DNA from: Bacteroides_E sp964522975
GTDB taxonomy: Bacteria > Bacteroidota > Bacteroidia > Bacteroidales > Bacteroidaceae
Length of the DNA stretch: 13,011 nucleotides
Direction: 5' to 3'
Assembly: GCA_964522975.1 (NCBI GenBank)
Contig: CAZFXK010000072.1
Span: 1 to 13,011, forward strand
Positions 5,824-13,011 of this stretch are shown piece after piece. The stretch's first letter is position 1, and the number at the start of each line of letters is the position of its first letter. Below the pieces are notes generated by a model. The model ran no database searches, had not been told where the DNA came from, and saw only the letters and a program-made list of their open reading frames with translations. Both the position numbers and the translations under genes were made by a program.

Positions 5824-7575
5824 TCACGCCTTGGGAAAGGTAAAAAACAGCTCTAGTCCACCCTCTTTCCTGTTTTTCGCAATGATATCCCCTTGATGGT
5901 AACGAATCGCATTTTTTACAATTGAAAGTCCCAACCCGGTTCCTCCTGTTTCTCGAGTCCTTCCTTCAGATACTCGATAAAAGCGTTCAAACAAACGATT
6001 TATATTTGCGTGAGCAGGAAGCCCTACCCCATTGTCAGAGAAAGAAAAATAGTAGAAGTCCTGATTCTCTGCATAGAGATGCACTTTGATTTTAATATGG
6101 TTTCCGGCATATCGGATGGCATTCTCCAGTAAATTTCTAAACACAACATATAGGAGATTATAATTCCCCTTTACAATGACATTCTCAGAAAATGTCCAGA
6201 CAAAATCGATGTCATTCTCTTTCAGTTTAGCAGCAAAATCCAGACTTAAATTCTCTAACAACTTAACAAGACAAACCGATTCTTTAGGAAAGGTCTGTGT
6301 AGCATTCTCCAATTTAGTAATTAAACCCATATCTTGAATCAACTCCGATAAAATGAGCGCCTGATTATAGGCACGTTGAAGAAAATAGGTTCTCTTATCT
6401 TCCGGAATATCCTCATTCAATAAAGTTTCTAAATAACCTCGTATACTGGTTACGGGAGTTCTTAATTCGTGTGCAATATTACCGGTCATTTCCTGTTTCA
6501 ACCGGTCCAATTTTTCCTGACTCGTGATATCATTAACCACTAATTCAAACTCTCCACTCGAAAAAACCTTCACCCGTATTGCAAACAACCGTCCTTGCTT
6601 TTCAAGTTTTGTTTCAAAAAAAGTATCATCCCGACTTTTATTATCTAAAAACGAAGCTACTTCAGCAAAAAGAGGTTCAGCAAAAAGAGCCTCTGCATCT
6701 CCCTCGTCAATTAAAATATTCAAGTATTGAATGAATAAACCATTCATAAACTTCGCTTTTCGGTTTGAGTCATAAAAGCAAAGTCCTTCTTGGGAGTTAT
6801 GCACGTGCATTAACAACTTTTCTCTCTCTAAAGCAACACGTTGTTTTGATTGTTGTAACTGCTTGTAACTATTTACGATTCTTCTTCCTATCTCACCTAA
6901 CTCATCGAGCGGGAAATCAGCAGGTAAAGTATCTACTTGATCGGCCTCCACAGCTCTCGTAAAATTACGCAACTCTTCTATGGATGAACTAAAGCGGTTG
7001 GAAACATAATGTATCAAAATAAGTAGCACGACTAAAAGCAATCCAACATAGTAATAAAATACCCGGTCGGATTTCAACAGCCCCTTTACTTCTGTATCAT
7101 AGGGAAGAGCCAAGCGAACATAGTACTGGGGATAACTCTTAACATAATAAAAATAAACTTGCTGATTGGTATCCGAAGTTCTAATCTCCCGTCCCTCTCC
7201 TTGTTCTTTAGCTTCTTGAATTTCAGGCCGGTCGGAATGATTGATTAATGAAGAGTCTGAAAACACGTTATCATAAATAACCTTCCCCTCCTTATCGATG
7301 AAAGTTAAACGGATGCCATCGGGAAGAACGTTATTAACACTATCTAAAAACAGCTCAATCCCTTCTTGTCCTATACGAAAATTCAATCCTTTGTGAATTA
7401 GATCAGCATATCCTTGCAGTCGGCTCTCTAAAACCTCAGAACGTGCTTTCTTTTCCCGTGATTGCTCAAAAAGAATGACTCCCCCTGCAAAAAGAAAAAG
7501 AATGAGAAGAAAGAATAAGAAAAGCCTATTCCTATAATTCCACTTCAAACCCTTTAGGATCGAACTGATAACCAT
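5824..7575 (-). CDS. phoR: PhoR-type sensor histidine kinase
   Basis: A 583-residue membrane kinase that phosphorylates PhoB when phosphate is scarce. Membrane helices at about 18-36 and 172-190 flank a periplasmic domain of about 135 residues (TFIDKEGKVIYDN...RPEIQEA) of the Cache-like kind seen in Gram-positive PhoR; E. coli PhoR lacks such a domain. A HAMP-like linker (about 191-245) and a PAS region (about 255-350) follow. The HisKA domain has the phospho-acceptor His369 in GNIAHELRTP. The ATPase domain has an N-box NLLENAIRY (481-489), DNGVGL (514-519), LFERFYR (528-534) and GTGLGL (545-550). All motifs are intact. ATG 7575 overlaps the end of phoB by 44 bp, which implies translational coupling; a TTG at codon 10 (7548) would shorten the overlap to 17 bp. 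It is the last gene of the pst-pho operon. Confidence 0.93.
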   Translation of the reverse strand: MVISSILKGLKWNYRNRLFLFFLLILFLFAGGVILFEQSREKKARSEVLESRLQGYADLIHKGLNFRIGQEGIELFLDSVNNVLPDGIRLTFIDKEGKVIYDNVFSDSSLINHSDRPEIQEAKEQGEGREIRTSDTNQQVYFYYVKSYPQYYVRLALPYDTEVKGLLKSDRVFYYYVGLLLVVLLILIHYVSNRFSSSIEELRNFTRAVEADQVDTLPADFPLDELGEIGRRIVNSYKQLQQSKQRVALEREKLLMHVHNSQEGLCFYDSNRKAKFMNGLFIQYLNILIDEGDAEALFAEPLFAEVASFLDNKSRDDTFFETKLEKQGRLFAIRVKVFSSGEFELVVNDITSQEKLDRLKQEMTGNIAHELRTPVTSIRGYLETLLNEDIPEDKRTYFLQRAYNQALILSELIQDMGLITKLENATQTFPKESVCLVKLLENLSLDFAAKLKENDIDFVWTFSENVIVKGNYNLLYVVFRNLLENAIRYAGNHIKIKVHLYAENQDFYYFSFSDNGVGLPAHANINRLFERFYRVSEGRTRETGGTGLGLSIVKNAIRYHQGDIIAKNRKEGGLELFFTFPKA

Positions 7576-8233
7576 ATCCTGTTCTACTATTAATTAAGGT
7601 TCCGTAATTACCCAATTTCTTTCTTAAGCGTGTAATATGTACGTCCACCGTTCTTGGAGTAATATAAGGGGTATCCTGCCACACGCTTGCAATGATCTCA
7701 TCTCGACTATATACACGAAATGGATTAGACGCCAACAAAACAAAGAGTTCAAACTCCGTTTTAGTTAATGCTAAAACCTTATCCTTAATATAAGCTTCTT
7801 TAGCCTCCAGATTCACCATCAAATCACCAAAGGTCAAAATAGAACGAGAAGAATCATTGCTCTTTAATTGGGTGCGTTTTAATATCGCATTGACTCGGGC
7901 TATTACCTCCTTGATTGAGAAAGGTTTCGCAATATAATCATCAGCGCCAACAGAGAAGGCAGTTAGCATATCATTTTCGGTATCTTTCGCCGTTAAAAAA
8001 ATAATGGGAACTGTATTTTGTTCCTTGCGTAAGCGCTCGGCTAACTGATAACCCGACATCCCTTCCATCATCACATCTAATAATATGAGAGAGGTTTCGG
8101 GAGTTAATCTACTTAGAGCTTCTTCTGCAGAATAAGCTGAAACAACCTTCCAACCCTCATTTTCAAGATTAAAAGCTAAGATTTCACAGATGTCTTTCTC
8201 ATCGTCTACTACTAAAATTTGAACATCCTCCAT
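7532..8233 (-). CDS. phoB: PhoB-type response regulator
   Basis: A 233-residue OmpR/PhoB-class regulator. The receiver domain (about 4-118) has the acidic pair Asp10/Asp11, phosphorylation site Asp53 (LLDVMM), Thr81 (FLTAK) and Lys103 (AKPFS). The winged-helix DNA-binding domain (about 130-228) has the recognition-helix stretch TPRTVDVHITRLRKKLG and the closing wing RTGYGYQF. Placement directly before phoR and after pstSCAB-phoU supports a PhoB role rather than another OmpR-class regulator. Its likely targets include its own operon: the pstS promoter carries 11-bp-spaced TGTAAC repeats. It lies 46 bp downstream of phoU, the widest gap in the operon, and overlaps phoR by 44 bp. With phoB last but one, the regulator's level should rise with the transporter's. 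Confidence 0.93.
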   Translation of the reverse strand: MEDVQILVVDDEKDICEILAFNLENEGWKVVSAYSAEEALSRLTPETSLILLDVMMEGMSGYQLAERLRKEQNTVPIIFLTAKDTENDMLTAFSVGADDYIAKPFSIKEVIARVNAILKRTQLKSNDSSRSILTFGDLMVNLEAKEAYIKDKVLALTKTEFELFVLLASNPFRVYSRDEIIASVWQDTPYITPRTVDVHITRLRKKLGNYGTLINSRTGYGYQFDPKGFEVEL

Positions 8234-8279
8234 TTTACCATTCTTTTAGTTGAAACCCATCTCTCATTGGTTATTAAGA

Positions 8280-9020
8280 TTAAGATTCTTTCTTTTTGGT
8301 GTCTTGTTTCTTATTCTTTCCGTTAGAATCCAGTGGAATTGTTTTGCCTCCGTGTTTCAACACTTTAGCATCTACATAAAAAACTATTTCCTCTACAATA
8401 TTACTACAATGATCCCCAATCCGTTCTAATTTACGAATTAATAATAAAGTTTTCAAACCACAAGGTATCTGATCAGGATGGTTGGCCAGATATTTTGATA
8501 AAATTCCAATAGAATCATCGTAAATCTGATCTACATCCTCATCTTGAGTTAAGATACGCCCCACCAACTCCGTATTTTCCGATTGTAGAACAACAAAACT
8601 ATCCGTCAACATACGAAGCAGCATATCGAATAACTCTTCCATTCGGAGTTCTTCTGATAAAGCTTTTGTAAATCCCAGACAATCATCTTTTACCACGTGG
8701 ACGGCAACCCCATTGGCAAAATCTCCTATTCGCTCCAATGTATTGCTAATCTTGATTAAAGAAAGTACCAAGCGCAAATCAATGGCTACGGGAGCAAAAA
8801 GTGCAATATAATTTTCGCAATCACTATCTATTTTCAACTCATAGGCATTAATGCGTTTTTCACGACTCATAACCTCACGTCCCATATCAATATCACCGGT
8901 CAGAAACGACTGCTTTGCCTTTTCTAATTGAGAAATTACCAATCTCCACATTTCATTGACTGTTTCTTTAATATCAGCCAATTCACGTTCCATGTGTTTC
9001 ATACCTTTTTTTTCATCCAT
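8280..9020 (-). CDS. phoU: PhoU phosphate-signalling adaptor
   Basis: A 246-residue all-helical cytoplasmic protein, close to the 241 residues of E. coli PhoU. It has the two-fold PhoU repeat, each half with the metal-binding signature: NTLERIGDFANG (93-104) and RKLERIGDHCSN (196-207). In the known system PhoU links the PstSCAB transporter to PhoR, keeps the kinase off when phosphate is plentiful and restrains uptake. The C-terminus (about 229-246) is a low-complexity Lys-rich tail beyond the second repeat. The start at 9020 gives MDEKKGMKHMERE; Met7 or Met10 are also possible starts. It lies 11 bp after pstB and 46 bp before phoB, within the operon. Confidence 0.95.
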   Translation of the reverse strand: MDEKKGMKHMERELADIKETVNEMWRLVISQLEKAKQSFLTGDIDMGREVMSREKRINAYELKIDSDCENYIALFAPVAIDLRLVLSLIKISNTLERIGDFANGVAVHVVKDDCLGFTKALSEELRMEELFDMLLRMLTDSFVVLQSENTELVGRILTQDEDVDQIYDDSIGILSKYLANHPDQIPCGLKTLLLIRKLERIGDHCSNIVEEIVFYVDAKVLKHGGKTIPLDSNGKNKKQDTKKKES

Positions 9021-9031
9021 TATTATAAATA

Positions 9032-9778
9032 TTAACCAAATCGTCCTGTTATATAATTCTGTGTTTCTTTCTTCTCCGGATTTAAGAATATCTTCTTCGT
9101 CTCATCATATTCTACTAACTCTCCTAACATAAAGAAGCCGGTCTTATCGCTTACTCTCGATGCTTGCTGCATATTATGTGTTACAATCACTATGGTATAA
9201 TCTTTCTTTAATGAATAGATTAACTCTTCTATCTTCGAGGTGGAGATGGGGTCTAATGCTGATGCAGGCTCATCCATTAACAATACGGAAGGAGAGATGG
9301 CTAGGGCCCTGGCAATGCACAGACGCTGTTGCTGTCCACCGGATAGATCGTAAGCCGATTTCTTCAATTTATCTTTCACCTCATCCCAAAGAGCTGCACC
9401 TTTCAACGATTCTTCTACCCGTTGGGTTATGAATTTCTTATCCTTCACTCCATTTACACGCAAACCATAAGCCACATTCTCAAAGATCGATTTAGGAAAA
9501 GGAGTGGGCTTTTGAAAAACCATCCCTACTCGTTTTCGTAATTCATCCAAATCTACTGATTTATCATAGATATCCATATCATTTACCCAGCATTTTCCTT
9601 CAAGTCGTGTACCTTCTATCAAATCATTCATGCGATTAAATAAACGTAGAAAAGTGGATTTGCCACAACCGGAGGGACCAATCAATGCAGTAACTGTATT
9701 AGGCTCCATTTCCATGGAGACATTTTTTAATGCTTGAAAATCTCCATAATAAAAATTAACTGATTCTGCTTTTATCAT
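9032..9778 (-). CDS. pstB: Phosphate ABC transporter ATP-binding protein PstB
   Basis: A 248-residue ABC ATPase of the PstB family (E. coli 257). Motifs in order: Walker A GPSGCGKST (34-42), Q-loop Gln89 in VFQKPTPFPKSIFENV (a strongly PstB-like stretch), ABC signature LSGGQQQR (145-152), Walker B VLLMDEP with catalytic Glu170, D-loop SALD and switch His201. It ends in NYITGRFG, the usual PstB ending. It hydrolyses ATP to drive phosphate import through PstC-PstA. It lies 22 bp after pstA and 11 bp before phoU. All motifs are intact. Confidence 0.97.
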   Translation of the reverse strand: MIKAESVNFYYGDFQALKNVSMEMEPNTVTALIGPSGCGKSTFLRLFNRMNDLIEGTRLEGKCWVNDMDIYDKSVDLDELRKRVGMVFQKPTPFPKSIFENVAYGLRVNGVKDKKFITQRVEESLKGAALWDEVKDKLKKSAYDLSGGQQQRLCIARALAISPSVLLMDEPASALDPISTSKIEELIYSLKKDYTIVIVTHNMQQASRVSDKTGFFMLGELVEYDETKKIFLNPEKKETQNYITGRFG

Positions 9779-9800
9779 ATCTTTTTTCTATAATAGCTAA

Positions 9801-10661
9801 TTAATTTATTTTTACTTTACGTCCCAAACGATTTCTTATCCAATGGGCAATTAAATTTACAATCAAAACCAACACAATGAGTACCAATGCCGTTCCATAA
9901 GCCATAGGACGGGTTGCTTCCAAATCTGTACCACTTGTCACTAAAACATAAAGATGATAAGGCAAAGCCATCACCGGATCTAAAATACTAGTGGGTAATT
10001 GAGGTAAGAAATAAGCTGCAACGGTAAATAAAATGGGGGCTGTTTCTCCCGAAACCCGTCCTACCGATAATACCAATCCCGTCATAATGTTTGGCATGGC
10101 CTGTGGCAATACCACACGACGAATGGTTTGCAGTTTATTGGCACCTAAGGCATAGCTACCTACCCTGAAAGCATACGGCACACTTAACAGTGCTTCTTCC
10201 GTTGTACGGATAATAATGGGTAAAACCAACAGACTCAAAGTGAGCGATCCGGCAAGGATTGAATCACCAAACCCTAAGGTATTTACAAACAGAGTCATAC
10301 CGAATAACCCCATCACAATGGAAGGAATACCGGCCAGATTATTGGTCATCAACCGAATGAATTGCACTACTTTCCCTTTTTTGGCATACTCCTGAGTGTA
10401 AATTCCGGCCATCACTCCCAAAGGAAAGGAAATAATCAAACTACCGGCAACCAAACAGAGGGTACCCACAATGGCAGGGAAGATACCTCCTCCTGTCATC
10501 CCATCCGTAGGCGATGTCGTTAAGAATTCCCAACTAATTACACCAACTCCTTGAACAACGATAAAACCCAATATCCAAATCAATAAAGCCACTACTAGCA
10601 CTCCCAAAACCCGGAAGAGTAGGAAAGCCATATTCTGTGCTCTTTTTTTCTTTCTTATCAT
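9801..10661 (-). CDS. pstA: Phosphate ABC transporter permease PstA
   Basis: A 286-residue inner-membrane permease of normal family length (E. coli 296). It has a basic N-terminus, a first helix at about 15-37, a Gly-rich periplasmic loop (DGMTGGGIFPAIVGT) and five further hydrophobic segments up to about 275. The cytoplasmic EAA loop that docks to PstB is at about 155-190 (EEALLSVPYAFRVGSYALGA, then RRVVLPQAMPNIMTG). GRVSGETAPI (201-210) is the conserved Pst permease motif. With PstC it forms the channel. It starts 2 bp after the pstC stop, so the two are probably translationally coupled. Confidence 0.95.
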   Translation of the reverse strand: MIRKKKRAQNMAFLLFRVLGVLVVALLIWILGFIVVQGVGVISWEFLTTSPTDGMTGGGIFPAIVGTLCLVAGSLIISFPLGVMAGIYTQEYAKKGKVVQFIRLMTNNLAGIPSIVMGLFGMTLFVNTLGFGDSILAGSLTLSLLVLPIIIRTTEEALLSVPYAFRVGSYALGANKLQTIRRVVLPQAMPNIMTGLVLSVGRVSGETAPILFTVAAYFLPQLPTSILDPVMALPYHLYVLVTSGTDLEATRPMAYGTALVLIVLVLIVNLIAHWIRNRLGRKVKIN

Positions 10662-10663
10662 AT

Positions 10664-11893
10664 TTAAAATCCTCTATTTTGTTGCTTACGTGCCAGACTT
10701 TCAGAAATAACATTTACAATCATTGTCATAATGAATAACACCGCACCCAGTAAGAAAAGGGCTTGATAATGCGATCCTCCTGCAGATGCCTCTCCTAATT
10801 CGGCTGCAATCGTTGCAGGAATGGTTCGTACCGGCTGTAATAAGGAATGTGGAATTAAAGCGGCATTTCCCGTCACCATCAAGACAGCCATCGTTTCTCC
10901 TAAAGCACGCCCTATTCCCAATACAACTCCTGCAGATATACCTGAAGATGCATAAGGAATCACTACCCGATAGATGGTTTGCCAATGGGTAGCTCCCAAG
11001 GCCAGACTCGCTTCTCGTAAAGGACGAGGTGTATTCTTCATCGATTCTTCTGCAACGGAGATCAGGGTAGGTAAAGCCATGATGGCTAAAATCAAACTAC
11101 CTACTAAAGCCGTTTCTCCCACAGGCAGATCTAGTAGCTTTTGCACACCCGGCACTAATACCACCAAACCAAAGAAACCGTAAACTACCGAAGGAATGCC
11201 GGCAAGCAATTCAATGACCGGTTTTAACAGCTGACGCATACGCGGACTGGCCAACTCTGCCAGATAAATCGCTACTCCTAATCCTAAGGGTAATGCAATT
11301 AAAATGGCAAACAGACTCACCCACAAGGTACCCATCAACAAGGGTAGAGTACCTAAAAGAGGAACCGGTGTTGCGGTGGGCATCCACTCTTTTCCTACAA
11401 AGAAATCTCGCAGATCAAAGTTGTTATCTGTCATTGCTTTGACAATCGGATTGTCTAACGGAGCATATAATTTGGGTATGTAAGCAATGACTCCGGGTGT
11501 AGAAGCTATAATATCTCCTATACACTCACTCAGGTGTTCATACTCTTCACCTAGTTCTTCCGTAGTGTAACGCTCCAAAATTTGATCCAACCGTACGGGA
11601 ACAATGGGCATCGAACGACCGCCATATTTCTCCCAATTAACTACATCCTCATCAAAAATGGCTTTTAAATCGTCAGCCGAAAGTTGATCTACTTCATTTG
11701 TTGCATTCAATAACAACACATAACCTTCATCTACACGGGAAGATTGAAAAAGTCCTATTCCTTCTTTAAATAAGAAGATCACAATCAGTAATATGATTAA
11801 AGCCGTAATACCTCCCGACAGGGTTAATAGCTTTTCCATCAACCACTCTCCCCAGGCACTGAATCCTTTTCTTCGTTTTCGTTTTATATCCAT
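10664..11893 (-). CDS. pstC: Phosphate ABC transporter permease PstC with PstS-like periplasmic insertion
   Basis: A 409-residue permease, about 90 longer than E. coli PstC (319). The basic N-terminus and first helix (about 23-43) are followed by an extra region of about 120 residues (about 52-175), which the topology puts in the periplasm. The usual permease core then runs 180-400: GTLPLLMGTLWVS, AGIPSVVYGFFGL, the EAA loop AEESMKNTPRPLREASLALGA (281-301) and GIGRALGETMAV (326-337). The insertion is not random: residues 59-99 align without a gap to PstS 103-143 of the neighbouring gene, with 14 of 41 positions identical, and a GVIAYI (134-139) matches PstS GAIGYV. The phosphate-binding TSSGT of PstS is missing. 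From memory, Bacteroidota PstC proteins are generally near 400 residues, so this is probably a lineage feature. It lies 13 bp after pstS and 2 bp before pstA. Confidence 0.94.
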   Translation of the reverse strand: MDIKRKRRKGFSAWGEWLMEKLLTLSGGITALIILLIVIFLFKEGIGLFQSSRVDEGYVLLLNATNEVDQLSADDLKAIFDEDVVNWEKYGGRSMPIVPVRLDQILERYTTEELGEEYEHLSECIGDIIASTPGVIAYIPKLYAPLDNPIVKAMTDNNFDLRDFFVGKEWMPTATPVPLLGTLPLLMGTLWVSLFAILIALPLGLGVAIYLAELASPRMRQLLKPVIELLAGIPSVVYGFFGLVVLVPGVQKLLDLPVGETALVGSLILAIMALPTLISVAEESMKNTPRPLREASLALGATHWQTIYRVVIPYASSGISAGVVLGIGRALGETMAVLMVTGNAALIPHSLLQPVRTIPATIAAELGEASAGGSHYQALFLLGAVLFIMTMIVNVISESLARKQQNRGF

Positions 11894-11906
11894 CTACTCT
11901 TTGTTT

Positions 11907-12719
11907 TTAATTCGGTATGAATCCCAACTCTTTAACAATCTCTTCACCTCTGTCTGATACAATAAAATGTAAAAAGGGTTGGACCACCTCCTCTTTATCA
12001 GATAAATAGTAATAATAGAGAGGACGTACAATAGGATAATGAGATCCTTCCTCATACGACTCTTCAGGTCCCACATAGGTTTTCCCTTCATCATACGAAA
12101 CCTTTAAGGCTTTTACCGAGCTATTCAAATAGGCCAATCCTACATATCCAATGGCTCCCTTTGTTTGGGAAACCGATTGCATTACGGCTCCGGTAGCAGG
12201 CATATTTAACACTCCCGACTGGTAGTTCTTAAAATCCAATACCTCTTCTTTAAAAAACTCATATGTACCGGAAGAAGTTTCTCTACTATAAGGTACAATA
12301 ACCCAATTTTCTCCACCTACTTCATTCCATCGCTTCACTTTTCCACGATAAATGGCACTCAACTGCTCTTTCGTTAGCTGATTAATAGGATTCTTCGGAT
12401 TTACAATAACGGCCAAGGCATCATAAGCTACAATAACCTCTCTAAGTTCTTTTCCGGATTGCTTTATTTTTAAACGTTCGGAAAAAGATATGGGTCTGGA
12501 AGATTGGGCTAAATCTGTTGAGCCCTCCAGCAAGGCTAAAATACCTACTCCACTACCTCCCCCTGTCACCACAATCGACTGATTCGGATTCTCTTTTATC
12601 ATCTCTTCTGCCCATCGTTGCGACAAAGGCAGAACGGTATCCGATCCTTTTATGCGTTGTGCAGACAAGCTGCACATCGCACAAAGTAATAGAACACTTA
12701 AAACAATTTTCTTACCCAT
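11907..12719 (-). CDS. pstS: Periplasmic phosphate-binding protein PstS
   Basis: A 270-residue exported binding protein that delivers phosphate to PstC-PstA. The signal peptide has a basic GKK, a hydrophobic core at 5-16 and likely cleavage after SLSA (20). Although Cys13 and Cys16 are present, there is no good lipobox, so a soluble periplasmic form is favoured. Phosphate-binding signatures are intact: GSDTVLPL (25-32), TGGGSGVGI (52-60), STDLAQSSRP (67-76, with Asp69) and SRETSSGT (145-152). It is shorter than E. coli PstS (346) but fits the compact Pst-binding-protein family. It is the first gene of the operon, directly behind the PHO-box promoter with a leader of only about 20 nt, and is followed after 13 bp by pstC. 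Confidence 0.95.
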   Translation of the reverse strand: MGKKIVLSVLLLCAMCSLSAQRIKGSDTVLPLSQRWAEEMIKENPNQSIVVTGGGSGVGILALLEGSTDLAQSSRPISFSERLKIKQSGKELREVIVAYDALAVIVNPKNPINQLTKEQLSAIYRGKVKRWNEVGGENWVIVPYSRETSSGTYEFFKEEVLDFKNYQSGVLNMPATGAVMQSVSQTKGAIGYVGLAYLNSSVKALKVSYDEGKTYVGPEESYEEGSHYPIVRPLYYYYLSDKEEVVQPFLHFIVSDRGEEIVKELGFIPN

Positions 12720-12746
12720 TAATTTTTCTTTTCATTTAATCTATTA

Positions 12747-12804
12747 CAAAGCTAAATCATAGGTGTTACAGAGAAACTACTCAAATGTTACATTTTGGTT
12801 ACAA
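12747..12804 (-). promoter_or_regulatory. PhoB-dependent promoter of the pst-pho operon (PHO boxes plus -7 box)
   Basis: Read leftward, TGTAAC occurs at 12803-12798, 12792-12787 and 12770-12765. The offsets of 11 and 22 bp are all in an 11-bp register. The 7-mers are TTGTAAC, ATGTAAC and CTGTAAC, comparable with the 7-bp repeats spaced 11 bp apart in E. coli PHO boxes. A perfect -7 box, TAGCTTTG (12754-12747), begins 16 bp after the start of the last repeat. No TTTG lies at -33, as expected if phosphorylated PhoB replaces that contact. The transcript should start near 12740, about 20 nt before the pstS ATG. Confidence 0.7.
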
Positions 12805-12837
12805 TTTCTTTTCTACAAAAGAAATTCTTATTAAGAA
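12803..12837. repeat. Two adjoining inverted repeats upstream of the PHO boxes
   Basis: AATTTCTTTT (12803-12812), CTAC, AAAAGAAATT (12817-12826) is a perfect 10-bp dyad that touches the first PHO repeat. TTCTTA-T-TAAGAA (12825-12837) is a perfect 13-bp palindrome that overlaps its right arm by two bases. Both are AT-rich, so chance cannot be excluded. They could be an extra binding site upstream of the pstS promoter. Confidence 0.35.
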
Positions 12838-12964
12838 AATATCTTTTTTTAATGCTATTACAATCTGTTTTACTTTCAAAGAACTATTTGTTTAGAAAAC
12901 TTCTTTATTAATAACTGAAGATGTTTCTTCTTTTTATGAAATATCTTTTCTAATCATAAATACT

Positions 12965-13007
12965 ACCTTTTTCTCTTGATAGAAAAAGGTATGCCAAAAA
13001 GATCAAG
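12965..13007. repeat. Hairpin with loop complementary to downstream sequence (possible pseudoknot)
   Basis: ACCTTTTTCT (12965-12974), loop CTTGAT, AGAAAAAGGT (12981-12990): a perfect 10-bp stem. The 6-nt loop is exactly complementary to ATCAAG at 13002-13007, so either a pseudoknot or two alternative hairpins can form. No T-tract follows on either strand. On the plus strand an ATG (12991) directly follows the stem and stays open for the last seven codons of the window; whether a gene starts there cannot be told. Confidence 0.35.
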
Positions 13008-13011
13008 TGCT

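Noticed and set aside
8234..8279. Internal promoter between phoU and phoB
   Set aside because: The 46-bp gap contains no TAnnTTTG box or PHO repeat on the minus strand.
9180..9185. Extra PHO-box half-site GTTACA
   Set aside because: A single copy inside the pstB coding sequence with no 11-bp partner.
10701..10985. Leftward reading frame of 94 codons
   Set aside because: Out-of-frame shadow within the conserved C-terminal part of pstC.

Overview
The window looks like chromosomal DNA from a member of the Bacteroidota, most likely Bacteroidales. The evidence is Bacteroidota-type promoters (-7 box TAnnTTTG, -33 box TTTG) in front of several genes, an S41-peptidase lipoprotein, a BtuB-like TonB-dependent receptor with a very long basic and aromatic signal-peptide n-region, low GC, and a PstC permease of about 409 residues (E. 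coli PstC is about 319). The genus cannot be fixed from what is visible.

Layout. Positions 1-444 hold no gene. They contain a leftward promoter with a foldable transcript running off the left edge, a long hairpin (209-243) and an unusual GC-rich block in which a 7-bp motif, GACCRAG, recurs every 22 bp. Three rightward genes follow, each apparently its own transcription unit: a small four-helix membrane protein of unknown function (445-873), an S41-family protease lipoprotein (1012-2400) and an AraC-family regulator (2578-3453). A bidirectional terminator (3468-3500) separates the AraC gene from a leftward TonB-dependent receptor gene (5565-3514). That receptor has its own promoter and a short palindrome just before its start codon.

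The right 60% is one leftward phosphate-starvation operon in the order pstS-pstC-pstA-pstB-phoU-phoB-phoR (12719 down to 5824). Gaps are 13, 2, 22, 11 and 46 bp, and phoB and phoR overlap by 44 bp. PstS captures phosphate in the periplasm, PstC and PstA form the channel, and PstB powers it. PhoU couples transport status to the PhoR kinase, which phosphorylates PhoB. Upstream of pstS, three TGTAAC repeats lie in an 11-bp register ahead of a perfect -7 box (TAGCTTTG) that lacks a -33 box. This is what a PhoB-activated, autoregulated promoter should look like.

The main points for a second look are: (i) PstC carries an insertion of about 120 residues between its first two membrane helices, and part of it aligns without gaps to the middle of the neighbouring PstS; (ii) the 22-bp-periodic GACCRAG array; (iii) the PHO-box array; and (iv) foldable RNA-like sequences at both window edges. 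I did not find a clearly new multigene system. The rest is recognisable core Bacteroidota biology.
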